Assembly (NCBI RefSeq): GCF_032268605.1
Contig: NZ_CP130318.1
Coordinates: 108,501-172,500 of the forward strand
DNA length: 64,000 bases
Source of the DNA: Paenibacillus aurantius
Lineage (GTDB): Bacteria > Bacillota > Bacilli > Paenibacillales > NBRC-103111
Reading direction: 5' to 3'
This document shows positions 48,087 to 57,377 of this stretch, in pieces. A model generated the notes under the pieces. That model worked only from the letters and a program-made list of their open reading frames with translations. It had not been told where the DNA came from and did not search any database. The stretch's first letter is position 1. Every line of letters starts with the position of its first letter. The translations under genes were made by a program, and so were the position numbers.

Positions 48087-51000
48087 TTACGGGGAGCGCA
48101 CGGTCAAGCTGACCGCGGCCCCGAAGTGAGTGACGGTATACGTATGCTGCTCTTGGTTTTCTTCGATCTGCAGGTCGGGTCCTTCAATCACGAGTGGCGT
48201 TGGGCTGTACAGCTTGATCTGCTGCATGCCGTCCGCGTTCAGCCGGATCGTCCAAGTCTCGCCGTCCTTCTGAATCTCGGTCGGGACATTGGAGCGGACG
48301 ACATGCCTTCCCGCTTCCCCGAAGGAGACGCCGAGCTTCGTCGGGCCGGCCAGTCCGGCATACAAGGTGCCGTGCTGAGCCGTATGGAAGTCGGAACTTA
48401 CCGCCAGCGGCGCTTGGGCAAAAGGCTTGCCCGGCTCGATGGCGACTCCGAGTGTGCCCGCATAGCCGCCGGCCTGGGAAGGTACGCTTCCGGCAGGCGT
48501 CAGCATGACGTTCAGGTGGACGCCCTTGCCGAGCTTGTCCTTCAAACGGTCGAGCAGGTAGCTTCCCCAGGAGTGCGAGACGGTCACCCGGGAATTCAGC
48601 GTCGTCAGGAACGACTGGGCCATCTGGATCTCGGTCATGAAGTTATAATCGTATTGGGTCCGGATGCTGTCCGTGTAGGTCACGTACCGCATCGCGTTCT
48701 CGTATTTCAGCCGGCGCGCGTTCTTCTCCTCATCGGAGAGAGAAACGGCCGCAGGAAAATGGTACTCGATATGATCGAAATAGTCGATCGGCATATCCTG
48801 GGCGATGTACGCCTCGAAGATGTCCTTGCTCGATCCCGTTTCGTTCTCCCACAGATTCGGGGCGGGCGTGTAGATGAGCATCGGCCGTTTCACGGACGGA
48901 TCCGAGAGCTGGAACGGCAGGCCCCACATGTAATCCGGGCCGTATTGCGGCTCGGACGGCGCATGGGAAGGCCGGAAGCCGAAGTTGAACCAGATGCCCG
49001 CGTTGTTCTCGTTCACCAGCGTCTGGAGACGGTTCGGGTTGTTGATGCGCCACGTGTGCTGGTTCGTACCTGTTTCGGTCCAAGGAAGGCCGAGGGCTCC
49101 GAACGCTTTGCGGTGCAGGGCGATCTCCGTTTTCTCCTGTTCATCGCTTAAGTAATTATGAAAATACAAGTGCGGGTAAAGCTCCAGGTAATGGTCCTTC
49201 GCATAGGTCAAGAATTCGTTCAGCTCGGCTTTGTACGGGAACTTCGGATTGTCCAAAGCAACGGCCGGTCCGAATTCGAGCTGGCCGACTATCAGGTCGT
49301 CCTTGCCGTCGTGGTTGATGTCATACCAGAGCGGCACGCTGTTGTGCCCGCCGACAAGGGCGGGGGTGCCCATCTGGTTGAGGTTGTCGCCGCCGAGCGG
49401 ATCCCGCTTCGCCCAGCCGCCGTCCTCGCGCACGAACACCTGAACGTCGCCTTCGCTGCCCCCGACCGCCAGGTCGGGCCGGCCGTCGCCGTTCAGGTCG
49501 CGCACCGACGGCGCCGCGAAGCGCCCGCGGATCCGCGCGGCTTCCTCCGGCGCGCCGAACGCGCCGGGCCGCCCCGCGAGCCCGCGGTAGACGCGGACGG
49601 CACCGTCGGCATCCCCGACCACGAGGTCGGGAATGCCGTCTCCGTCCACGTCGCCCACCGCGGGCGCGGCGTAAGCGCCGACGCGCGCCGGCTGGCCGCC
49701 GGCCTGCACCGGCACCGGAGCGGAGAACCGCAGCCCGCCCTCCCCGAGGGCGAGCAGCAGGTCCCCGCGCTCGTTGCCGAGGAGCAGGTCGGGCCGGCCG
49801 TCGCCGTTCGCGTCGAGCACCGCCGGGGCGGTATAGGCGCCCGCGGCGAGCGGCCCTCCGCCGGCGAGCTGGAGCGGCTCGGCCGGACCGAACGCGTCCG
49901 GCGGCGTGAGGCCCTCCGGCAGCGGCTGGTCCGCGTAGGCGGCCGGGCGGCTGCCCAGGCCGCGGTACACCGCGAGCGTGCCGTCGGCGCTGCCGGTGAT
50001 GAGGTCAACGCGGCCGTCGCCGTCCAGGTCGGCGAGCGCCGGGTACGCCCGGTACGGCATCTCGATCGGATCCCCCAAGGACTTATACTTGGGGTAGTTC
50101 GCCTGCAGCAGCGGGCCGCTGTCGCCTGAGAGCCGGACCCCGCTTCCGTAGTACGAGTTCACGTACGGGCCGGTAAAATGGGGCTTGGCCGACGTTCCCG
50201 TGTTCAGATGAACCGTCACGTCCTCATGCCACTGGCCCCAATCGAAGGCGGCCCGGACGAGCGAGAACGAGGGAATCATGTTGTGCTGCTTCAAGAGCTC
50301 CGCCCACTGGATCGCTTCCTTGTCGCGGAACGCCGGGAGAGCCTCAAAATGATTCTGGTACGCCATGGCCGGACGCCCGTAAGGGCCGAGCACCTTCTTC
50401 ACGCTGTAGCCGTACCGCTCCTTCGCGACATACGTGAGGAATTCGTTGCGCAGCTGGTAATTGGCCGTGGCGAAGCCGAACTGGAAGTAAGCGTCGAGCG
50501 GAAGCTCCGACCGGTCGAAATAAGCGACGCTCGGCTTGGGCGCGAGGTTCGTTTTGTCCTGCTTGATCCGTTCGGCGAAGCCCCGCTTCGGGTCCATCCC
50601 GCTCTGCAGGTCGAAGCCGGTAAGGAAATACCGGTTCGGCAGGAAGGAGGAGGCGAGCAGCACGCTGCCCTTGCCCTCCTGGTTCACCGTCATCAGGGAC
50701 AGGCCGTTCAGCGAAACGAGCGTTTGCGCCGTTGTCGGCACGAGCCCTTTGCCCCAGACGAAGCCCGGCAGATGGCTCATGCCGACGTGGTTCTTGAAAT
50801 TACCCGCGAACAGCTGGACAACCTCCTGCATGCCCGAAGCATGGGCATCTACCTGCGGGTACGTGAAGGCCAGCCCTCCGGCAGCTTCCGCCGGAACGTC
50901 CTGAACGGCCGAGCCACCGAGAAAGGCCGAGGGAAAGTCGGAAGCGAAATCGTTCTCAAGGAACAGGTGGCCGCCCTCCCGCACATAAGCCTCCAGCTTG

Positions 51001-51287
51001 CTTGCCGAAGCCTTGAGGAGGTCCGTCCCCGCCAGGGCGGGATCGAGGTAGACGGCATCGTACGAGCCTAACTGCCGCTTGGTTACCCCGTTCAGGGCGG
51101 CTTGGTCCACCTCGGCATTGGCGAGAAGCGTCTGCCGGAAATTGTCGTAAGCGGAAAGATCGCCTCCCGAATCAGATAGGACGTACAGAAGACGGACGGT
51201 GTCCACCTTCCGCACATAAAAAAGGACGGCCAAGGCCAGGAGTGCCATCACCAAGGCTGCCGGTATGAGACGCTTCCTATATTTCAT
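48087..51287 (-). CDS. large membrane-anchored FG-GAP repeat protein with hydrolase-like halves
   Basis: 1066 residues. One N-terminal membrane segment (about 9-25), so mostly extracellular. Residues 30-240 look like a Rossmann/glutaminase-like domain (VLSDSGGDLSAYDNF, REGGHLFLEND). From about 260 a barrel-like region follows (HFEALPAFRDKEAIQWAEL, then MIPSFSLVRAAFDW), interrupted at about 410-690 by five FG-GAP/VCBS units with the calcium motif D-x-[DN]-G-D-G-x-x-D. The barrel seems to resume with LHRKAFGALGLPWTE and GTNQHTWRI, and a beta-rich C-terminus ends the protein. It resembles a polysaccharide-processing enzyme (deacetylase- or hydrolase-like), but no family is firmly recognised. The propeller DNA is extremely G+C-rich. 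Confidence 0.75.
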   Translation of the reverse strand: MKYRKRLIPAALVMALLALAVLFYVRKVDTVRLLYVLSDSGGDLSAYDNFRQTLLANAEVDQAALNGVTKRQLGSYDAVYLDPALAGTDLLKASASKLEAYVREGGHLFLENDFASDFPSAFLGGSAVQDVPAEAAGGLAFTYPQVDAHASGMQEVVQLFAGNFKNHVGMSHLPGFVWGKGLVPTTAQTLVSLNGLSLMTVNQEGKGSVLLASSFLPNRYFLTGFDLQSGMDPKRGFAERIKQDKTNLAPKPSVAYFDRSELPLDAYFQFGFATANYQLRNEFLTYVAKERYGYSVKKVLGPYGRPAMAYQNHFEALPAFRDKEAIQWAELLKQHNMIPSFSLVRAAFDWGQWHEDVTVHLNTGTSAKPHFTGPYVNSYYGSGVRLSGDSGPLLQANYPKYKSLGDPIEMPYRAYPALADLDGDGRVDLITGSADGTLAVYRGLGSRPAAYADQPLPEGLTPPDAFGPAEPLQLAGGGPLAAGAYTAPAVLDANGDGRPDLLLGNERGDLLLALGEGGLRFSAPVPVQAGGQPARVGAYAAPAVGDVDGDGIPDLVVGDADGAVRVYRGLAGRPGAFGAPEEAARIRGRFAAPSVRDLNGDGRPDLAVGGSEGDVQVFVREDGGWAKRDPLGGDNLNQMGTPALVGGHNSVPLWYDINHDGKDDLIVGQLEFGPAVALDNPKFPYKAELNEFLTYAKDHYLELYPHLYFHNYLSDEQEKTEIALHRKAFGALGLPWTETGTNQHTWRINNPNRLQTLVNENNAGIWFNFGFRPSHAPSEPQYGPDYMWGLPFQLSDPSVKRPMLIYTPAPNLWENETGSSKDIFEAYIAQDMPIDYFDHIEYHFPAAVSLSDEEKNARRLKYENAMRYVTYTDSIRTQYDYNFMTEIQMAQSFLTTLNSRVTVSHSWGSYLLDRLKDKLGKGVHLNVMLTPAGSVPSQAGGYAGTLGVAIEPGKPFAQAPLAVSSDFHTAQHGTLYAGLAGPTKLGVSFGEAGRHVVRSNVPTEIQKDGETWTIRLNADGMQQIKLYSPTPLVIEGPDLQIEENQEQHTYTVTHFGAAVSLTVRSP

Positions 51288-51315
51288 AATCTACCTCTAT
51301 CGTAAGGATAACGGC

Positions 51316-51344
51316 ATTATACCATTTTACGCGTTTTTTGTTAA
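51316..51344 (-). promoter_or_regulatory. promoter of the aminoacylation locus
   Basis: On the minus strand TTAACA, 17-base spacer ending TGG, TATAAT: a sigma-A promoter with an extended -10, 29 bases before the FG-GAP gene start. No other clear promoter was found down to the MBOAT gene. Confidence 0.7.
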
Positions 51345-51517
51345 CAAAGGCCGAATGGCGTCGGATCCCGGAATTTCCACGGAAAAAACTTAATTCCCCG
51401 GTTGTTTTTATGGTTACAGGGCCCGGTTTTCTGGTAAACTTAAAGGATACGGCTTTGCGAGAGCCGGCCGTTTTCGATAGATTTCTTTTTCGATAGATTT
51501 CAACTGGGAGGAACAAC

Positions 51518-54013
51518 ATGCGGACCATACGCAGGGAAGATATAGAGCTGCTGGCGCCGGCGGGCGACTGGGATTGCCTGAGGGCGGCGGTGGCGAACGG
51601 GGCCAATGCCGTTTTTTTCGGAGTGGAGAAATTCAACGCGCGCGCCCGGGCGAACAATTTCAAGATGGACGAGCTGCCGGAGATCATGTCCTTTCTTCAT
51701 CTTTATGGAGTAAAGGGCTTCCTCACGTTCAACATTCTCGTATTCGAGAACGAGCTGGCGGACGCGAAGGAGCTGATCGAGGCATGCATCGACGCCGGGG
51801 TGGACGCGGTCATCGTTCAGGATTTAGGCCTGGTCAAAATGATCCGCGAAATCTCGCCGGATTTCCCGATTCACGGGTCCACGCAGATGACGATCACGTC
51901 CCCGGAGGCGGTCGAGTTTACGAAGCCTTTTGATATCGAACGCGTCGTGCTTGGACGGGAGAACAACCTGAAGCAGATCAAGACGATCGGGGAGCAGGCC
52001 AAGCAGCCGATGGAAGTGTTCGTGCACGGGGCGTTGTGCGTGTCGTATTCGGGGCAATGCCTCACCTCCGAAATGTGGGGAGGACGCTCCGCGAACCGCG
52101 GGGAATGCGCGCAGGCGTGCCGGCTTCCGTACGACCTGATGGTTGACGGGGTGCAGAAGCCGATGGGGGACATCGCCTACCTGCTGTCGCCGAAGGACCT
52201 GGCGGCGCTGGAGCTGGTGCCCGAGCTGATCGAGGCGGGGGTGACCTCATTCAAAATCGAAGGACGCCTCAAAAGCCCCGAGTATGTGGCGAACGTCGTC
52301 AGCAAGTACCGCAAGGCGATCGACCGCTATTTCGACGGGGAGAATCCCCAGCCGACGAAGGAGGAGCTGCGGGAGCTTGAGCAGAGCTTCTCGCGCGGCT
52401 TCACCCACGGCTTCCTGAAGGGAACGAACAACAAGAAGCTCGTGGAAGGAACGTATCCGAAGAGCCGCGGTGTATATCTCGGGCGGGTGAAGCAGATTCT
52501 GCGCGACGGCGTCGTGTGCGAGCTAGAAGCTCCGGTTAAGCGAGGGGACGGGATCGTGTTCGATGCCGGCGACCCGACCAAGAAGGAAGAGGGCGGCCGC
52601 GTCTATGACATCCGCCGCAAAGGCGTCAAGCTCGAGGGAGAAGCTCCCGGAGGCCTCATTGAGATCGTTCCCGGCCGGAACGATGTGAACCTGGGACGGC
52701 TCCATGTCGGCGACCGCATCTGGAAAACGAACGACCCGCACCTCGACAAACGGCTGCGCCAGACGTTCGAAACCGACAAGCCGTACCGGACGTTCCCGGT
52801 TCGCGTAAAGGTGCTCGGCACGGTTGGACAGCCGCTTCGGACCTGGTGGACCGACATGCTCGAGAACCGCACCGTGGAAGTGGTATCGGAGCTGCCGCTC
52901 GAGACGGCGCAGAAGCGTCCGATGGACGAAGCGCTGTTCGCCGAGCAGTTCGGCCGCCTGGGCGGGACGATCTATGCGCTCGACGGGCTCGATGTGCAGC
53001 TGAACGGGGACATCATCCTGCCGATGCGGGAGCTGAACCAGCTCCGCCGCCGCGCCGTCGAGCTCCTGGAAGAAGGGCGTCAGCAGCCGCGGGCCTATGT
53101 CAAGCGGGAAGTGGAGACGTACGGCGATGCCTTGACGCCCGCCATCCCTTCAGCACCGCGCCTGACCGCCCTCTGCCGCACGCTGGAGCAGGTGCATGCC
53201 GTCCTGGAGACAGACGTCGAATGGATCTACGCGGACTTTGAGTTCATCAAGCAGTTCCCGGCGGCGGTTGCGGCCGTGCGGGCGGCGGGACGCCGTATCG
53301 CTCTGGCTACGCCGCGTATCCATATGCCGGGCGAAACGGGGTATTTCAAGAACATCACGAACCTGCGGCCGGATGCGGTGCTCGTGCGCAACACGGGCGC
53401 TCTCTACTATTATATGGAGCGCCGGGCGAACCACCCCGAAGAGTATCATCCCGAGCTGATCGGGGATTTCTCGCTTAATGTGGCGAACCACAAGGCGGTC
53501 GACCTGTTCTTAGCCGCCGGCTGCTCCCGCGTGACGCCGTCCTACGACCTGAACATCCAGCAGATGCTGGATCTGCTCGGCAAGACGGACACGTCGAAGC
53601 TCGAGATCGTCATCCATCAGCATCTGCCGATGTTCCATACGGAGCACTGCGTGTACTGCACCTTCTTAAGCGAAGGCACCGACTACACGAACTGCGGGCG
53701 CCCGTGCGAGCAGCATAACGTATCGCTGCAGGACCGCATCGGCATGTCCCACCCGGTTCGGGTGGACGAAGGCTGCCGCAACACGGTTTACAACGCGATT
53801 GAGCAGTCGGGCTCGGAGTATTTGAAGAATTTCCTCGAGCTTGGCGTAACCGACTACCGCGTCGAGTTTCTCGAAGAGACGCCGGAGAAGGTCAAGGAAG
53901 TGCTCGACCTGTACAGCCGGGCCCTGCGGGGAGAAATCAGCGGCACGCAGGTGTGGAAGAAGCTGAAGGCGACCAACCAGCTTGGTGTCACCCGCGGCCA
54001 GCTGGTGAAGTGA
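51518..54013 (+). CDS. U32 family peptidase-like protein (RlhA/YdcP type, with DUF3656)
   Basis: 831 residues. The U32 signature is strong: IELLAPAGDWDCLRAAVANGANAVFFGV at the N-terminus (split here only by naming), and a Cys cluster in SGQCLTSEMWGGRSANRG followed by ECAQAC. The C-terminal part holds further Cys (HCVYCTF, NCGRPC). E. coli RlhA hydroxylates 23S rRNA C2501 and relatives TrhP/TrhO modify tRNA; proteolysis is historic for this family. Size fits the RlhA-like group with the DUF3656 insertion. GGGAGG precedes the ATG. Confidence 0.85.
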   Translation: MRTIRREDIELLAPAGDWDCLRAAVANGANAVFFGVEKFNARARANNFKMDELPEIMSFLHLYGVKGFLTFNILVFENELADAKELIEACIDAGVDAVIVQDLGLVKMIREISPDFPIHGSTQMTITSPEAVEFTKPFDIERVVLGRENNLKQIKTIGEQAKQPMEVFVHGALCVSYSGQCLTSEMWGGRSANRGECAQACRLPYDLMVDGVQKPMGDIAYLLSPKDLAALELVPELIEAGVTSFKIEGRLKSPEYVANVVSKYRKAIDRYFDGENPQPTKEELRELEQSFSRGFTHGFLKGTNNKKLVEGTYPKSRGVYLGRVKQILRDGVVCELEAPVKRGDGIVFDAGDPTKKEEGGRVYDIRRKGVKLEGEAPGGLIEIVPGRNDVNLGRLHVGDRIWKTNDPHLDKRLRQTFETDKPYRTFPVRVKVLGTVGQPLRTWWTDMLENRTVEVVSELPLETAQKRPMDEALFAEQFGRLGGTIYALDGLDVQLNGDIILPMRELNQLRRRAVELLEEGRQQPRAYVKREVETYGDALTPAIPSAPRLTALCRTLEQVHAVLETDVEWIYADFEFIKQFPAAVAAVRAAGRRIALATPRIHMPGETGYFKNITNLRPDAVLVRNTGALYYYMERRANHPEEYHPELIGDFSLNVANHKAVDLFLAAGCSRVTPSYDLNIQQMLDLLGKTDTSKLEIVIHQHLPMFHTEHCVYCTFLSEGTDYTNCGRPCEQHNVSLQDRIGMSHPVRVDEGCRNTVYNAIEQSGSEYLKNFLELGVTDYRVEFLEETPEKVKEVLDLYSRALRGEISGTQVWKKLKATNQLGVTRGQLVK

Positions 54014-54052
54014 CGGGGGCGGGGGAGCAAAAGGAACGGATTGGATAAACCC

Positions 54053-54096
54053 AAAAAACCTACCGTTAGGCGGCAAGCCGGAACGGTAGGTTTTTT
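54053..54096. terminator. bidirectional terminator between convergent genes
   Basis: AACCTACCGTT and AACGGTAGGTT form a perfect 11-base stem with A-run left and T-run right, between the U32 gene and the oxidoreductase. Confidence 0.93.
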
Positions 54097-54175
54097 GTGC
54101 TGTTCTTTTTATGGGCTGGTCTTTTCCTTTTCTTGCTACCCTTGCCGGGCGGGAAGGCCGAGTGTTACCTTCCCG

Positions 54176-55168
54176 CTACAGCCGCACCACCAGCCGCCCG
54201 CGCATGCGGCCCTGCAGGATGGCGTCCATCGCCTCGGGCACGTCCTCGAGTGGAATCTCGCCGATCATGGCCTCCAGCCGCCGGGGCTTGAGGTCGCCCG
54301 CGAGCCGCTGCCAGATGGCTTGGCGTTCCTCCATCGGGCATTGCACGGAGTCAATGCCGAGCAGGCTCACGCCGCGCAGGATGAACGGCAGCACCGTCGC
54401 CGGCAGCTCCGTGCCGCCTGCGAGGCCGCTCACCGCGACCGCTCCGCCGTAGCGGACCGTCGCCAGCGTCCGCGCGAGCGCCGGTCCGCCGACCGGGTCG
54501 ACGGCGGCCGCCCAGCGCGGCAGGCCGAGCGGCAGCGGCTTCTCCGGCGGCGCGAGCTCCTCGCGCGGCACCACCTCCGCGGCGCCCAGCTCCCGCAGGA
54601 AGGCGTGCTCCGCCGCCTTCCCGGTGCCGGCGGCGACGCGGTAGCCGAGCTGCGCGAGCATCGCCACGGCGAAGCTGCCGACGCCGCCCGTCGCGCCGGT
54701 GACGAGCACCGGGCCGTGCTCCGGCGCGAGGCCGGCCGCCTCCAGGCGGGCGACGGACAGCGCCGCCGTGAAGCCGGCGGTGCCGCACGCCATCGCCTCG
54801 CGCGGCGTCAGGCCGGCCGGCAGGCGGATGGCCCAGTCCGCGGGCACGCGGGCGTAGGCGGCGTAGCCGCCGGAGTGCGAGACGCCGAGGCCGTAGCCGG
54901 TGACGAGCACCTCGGAGCCGGCGGGGAAGCGGGCGTCGGAGGACTCCGCCACCTCGCCCGCGAGGTCGATGCCCGGCACGAGCGGATAAGCCGTCACGAC
55001 GCGCCCGTTCGGCTGGCCGGCGAGGCCGTCCTTGTAGTTGACGCTAGAGTAGCGCACCCGGATGAGAAGCTCTCCGGGCGGCAGGTCTTCCCGCGTCAAC
55101 TCCCGGATTTCACGGACGAACCCCTCCTCCGTTTTGTCCACGATCAATGCTCTAAAAGATGCAGCCAT
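54176..55168 (-). CDS. YhdH/YhfP-type quinone oxidoreductase (acrylyl-CoA reductase family)
   Basis: 330 residues, zinc-free medium-chain dehydrogenase/reductase. The N-terminal YhdH/AcuI signature is VNYKDGLA near residue 44, and the NADP-binding Rossmann motif is VTGATGGVGSFAVAML near 150. The reaction is NADPH-dependent reduction of an enoyl or quinone substrate; the substrate is not known here. The gene is markedly richer in G+C than its neighbours (48 of 60 bases at 54541-54600), which may mark transfer. Confidence 0.9.
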   Translation of the reverse strand: MAASFRALIVDKTEEGFVREIRELTREDLPPGELLIRVRYSSVNYKDGLAGQPNGRVVTAYPLVPGIDLAGEVAESSDARFPAGSEVLVTGYGLGVSHSGGYAAYARVPADWAIRLPAGLTPREAMACGTAGFTAALSVARLEAAGLAPEHGPVLVTGATGGVGSFAVAMLAQLGYRVAAGTGKAAEHAFLRELGAAEVVPREELAPPEKPLPLGLPRWAAAVDPVGGPALARTLATVRYGGAVAVSGLAGGTELPATVLPFILRGVSLLGIDSVQCPMEERQAIWQRLAGDLKPRRLEAMIGEIPLEDVPEAMDAILQGRMRGRLVVRL

Positions 55169-55410
55169 CTTTCCAACTCCTCTCTCTGTTTCCCGTTGTG
55201 GTTCCCTTCCGCTACGTTCTCCCTCTACTCTACCTCAATCCCTCTTCCTCTTCCAGTCTGCCTCGTTCACAATTTGTACACATTTTTTTAAGGTTATTTT
55301 TAACTTTCTTTAAGGTTGGTTTATTGAAGCTTTCCTATAGTGAAAATGCTGCAAGCATGGCAACGTAGAAATCGTACACCCATACAGAACACAAGAGGAG
55401 GGGCAAGGCA

Positions 55411-56661
55411 TTGCTGGAAGTCCATCAAGTCAGCAAATTGTATACGAACCGGCGCGGGGTCGAGGAGATTGACTTCTCGATGAGCCGCGGGGAAATCGTA
55501 GGCTTTCTCGGGCCAAACGGGGCGGGCAAGACGACCACCATGCGGATGATTACCGGGTACCTGAACCCGACCCGCGGCCGCATTGTCGTGGACGGGTTGT
55601 CCATGGCCGATCACCCGAAGAAGGCAAGACGCAAGATCGGGTACCTGCCCGAAACGCCGCCGCTGTATCCCGAGATGTCCGTTCGGGATTATTTAAGGTT
55701 CATCGCGGACCTGCGGGATGTTCCCGCCCGTGATCAGAAGGCCCGCATCTCGGACGTAATCGGCCGATTGGGTCTCCAAGGCCGCGAGAAGCAGATTATC
55801 CGCAGCCTGTCGAAGGGGTATAAGCAGCGCCTCGGGCTAGCGCAGGCTATCCTGCATCAGCCCGACCTGCTTATTCTGGACGAGCCGACGTCCGGACTGG
55901 ACCCGAAGCAGATCATCGAGATCCGGCAGCTGATCCGGGAGCTCGGGGAGAACCATACGGTTCTGCTCAGCACGCACATTTTGCCGGAGGTTAACGCGAT
56001 CTGCAACCGCGTGCTGATCATCAACCAGGGGCGCGTGGTGCTCGACGACAAGCCGGAACGGATTGCCCAGACGATGGGCGAGACGTTCGAGGTGAGCCTG
56101 GAAGTCAAAGGCCCGCGTGAAATCATCCTCAGCGAAATCAAACGGATTCCGCACGTGGATACCGTCACCGAGCTCGGGACGGAAGCAGCCGGCGGGGAAG
56201 CCCCGCAAGCCTCCCGTCCGGAAGAGGCCTTTGCCGGAGCAGAGGATCCGGCGCTCACCGCCGTTCCCGAAACCGATGCTGCGGACCTTGGAACAGAGGG
56301 ACTCACGTCTGAAGCGCCGGAGGCAGAAGGTCTTTCGGATCCGGCGGATCCCACCGGCCTTTCCGAATCGCCTTCCGCAACGGGAGCCATGAGTGATTCG
56401 GATGCTCCGGACAATGGCCAGCCCGCAGGGGAACCGGAAACCGAAGACGCGGCTTCCACCGTCAAGCTTCAAGTGACAGCCCGGGAGCGGGCGGACCTGC
56501 GGGAAGCGTTGTTCTTCCGTATGGCCGAGCTTGGCTATCCCATTCTTGAGATGCGCCGCAACCGCCTGAGCCTGGAGGATATCTTCCTCAAGCTGACGAC
56601 GGACGAGCCGGCTGCCGCCGGCCGCATCGAAGACGGAAAGGAGGACTCCGCCGATGCGTAG
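55411..56661 (+). CDS. ABC transporter ATP-binding protein, GldA-type, with acidic insertion
   Basis: 416 residues, TTG start with AGAGGAGGGG upstream. Walker A GPNGAGKTTTMRM, signature SLSKGYKQRLGLAQA, Walker B LLILDEPTSGLDP. The first 245 residues are a standard ABC-2 ATPase. The C-terminal regulatory domain is split by about 100 residues of low-complexity acidic, Pro/Ala/Ser-rich sequence (about 255-350), after which VKLQVTARERADLREAL resumes the fold. Overlaps the permease gene by 8 bases. Confidence 0.92.
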   Translation: MLEVHQVSKLYTNRRGVEEIDFSMSRGEIVGFLGPNGAGKTTTMRMITGYLNPTRGRIVVDGLSMADHPKKARRKIGYLPETPPLYPEMSVRDYLRFIADLRDVPARDQKARISDVIGRLGLQGREKQIIRSLSKGYKQRLGLAQAILHQPDLLILDEPTSGLDPKQIIEIRQLIRELGENHTVLLSTHILPEVNAICNRVLIINQGRVVLDDKPERIAQTMGETFEVSLEVKGPREIILSEIKRIPHVDTVTELGTEAAGGEAPQASRPEEAFAGAEDPALTAVPETDAADLGTEGLTSEAPEAEGLSDPADPTGLSESPSATGAMSDSDAPDNGQPAGEPETEDAASTVKLQVTARERADLREALFFRMAELGYPILEMRRNRLSLEDIFLKLTTDEPAAAGRIEDGKEDSADA

Positions 56662-57364
56662 AACCTGGGCCATCGCCCGCAAAGAGCTGCAGATGTACTT
56701 TTATTCCCCGACCGCCTATGTGGCGTTCGCGTTTTATTTTCTGATCAGCGGGTTCTTCTTCAGCATGGACTTCCTGAATTCCCAGACGGTGGACATCCGC
56801 CCGCTGTTCGGCAATTTTATGGTCGTGTACCTGTTCGTCATTCCGCTCTTGACCATGCGGCTTGTCTCAGATGAGCTTCGCCACGGCACCGACGAGCTTC
56901 TCCTGACTTCGCCTGCGGGGATCGGTGAGATCATTCTCGGGAAATACCTGGCAGCCGTGATCGTCCAGTTCCTTCTGGTCGCCGGCGCCTTGGTGTACCC
57001 TCTCATCTTGTCCTCGTTCGGCCCGCTGGACCAGCCGGTCATGTGGCTTTCCTTCCTGAGCATGTTCCTGCTCGGCGCCGCCATGATGGCGGTCGGCCTG
57101 TTCGCCTCGACCTTGTCCGCCCACCAGATGGTGGCGGGGATCGCGGGCTTCGCGATGCTTCTCGTGCTCTGGATGATCGAGTGGATGGGCTACAGCGTCT
57201 ACACGTCGGGCAAGGAATGGCTGGGCCAATTCTCCATCGCCGGCCGGACCACCAACCTGCAGAAGGGCGTGCTCGACCTGTCCGATATTCTTTTTTACAT
57301 CAGCTTTATCGCTGTCTTTATTGTGCTGAGCATTCAAACCCTCGAAAGAAAACGTTGGAGATAG
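56654..57364 (+). CDS. ABC-2 permease, GldF-type
   Basis: 236 residues with six membrane segments; N-terminal amphipathic helix RTWAIARKELQMYFYSPTAYV and the DELRHGTDELLLTSP loop are typical of GldF/ABC-2 permeases. Partner of the preceding ATPase. In Bacteroidetes Gld proteins serve gliding, but in Firmicutes this set is an exporter of unknown substrate. Confidence 0.9.
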   Translation: MRRTWAIARKELQMYFYSPTAYVAFAFYFLISGFFFSMDFLNSQTVDIRPLFGNFMVVYLFVIPLLTMRLVSDELRHGTDELLLTSPAGIGEIILGKYLAAVIVQFLLVAGALVYPLILSSFGPLDQPVMWLSFLSMFLLGAAMMAVGLFASTLSAHQMVAGIAGFAMLLVLWMIEWMGYSVYTSGKEWLGQFSIAGRTTNLQKGVLDLSDILFYISFIAVFIVLSIQTLERKRWR

Positions 57365-57377
57365 GAGGAAGACAACC

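Noticed and set aside
49158..50129. Long plus-strand frame opposite the FG-GAP repeats
   Set aside because: Arises from third-position G/C on the antisense strand; translation lacks domain features while the minus strand has clear FG-GAP motifs.
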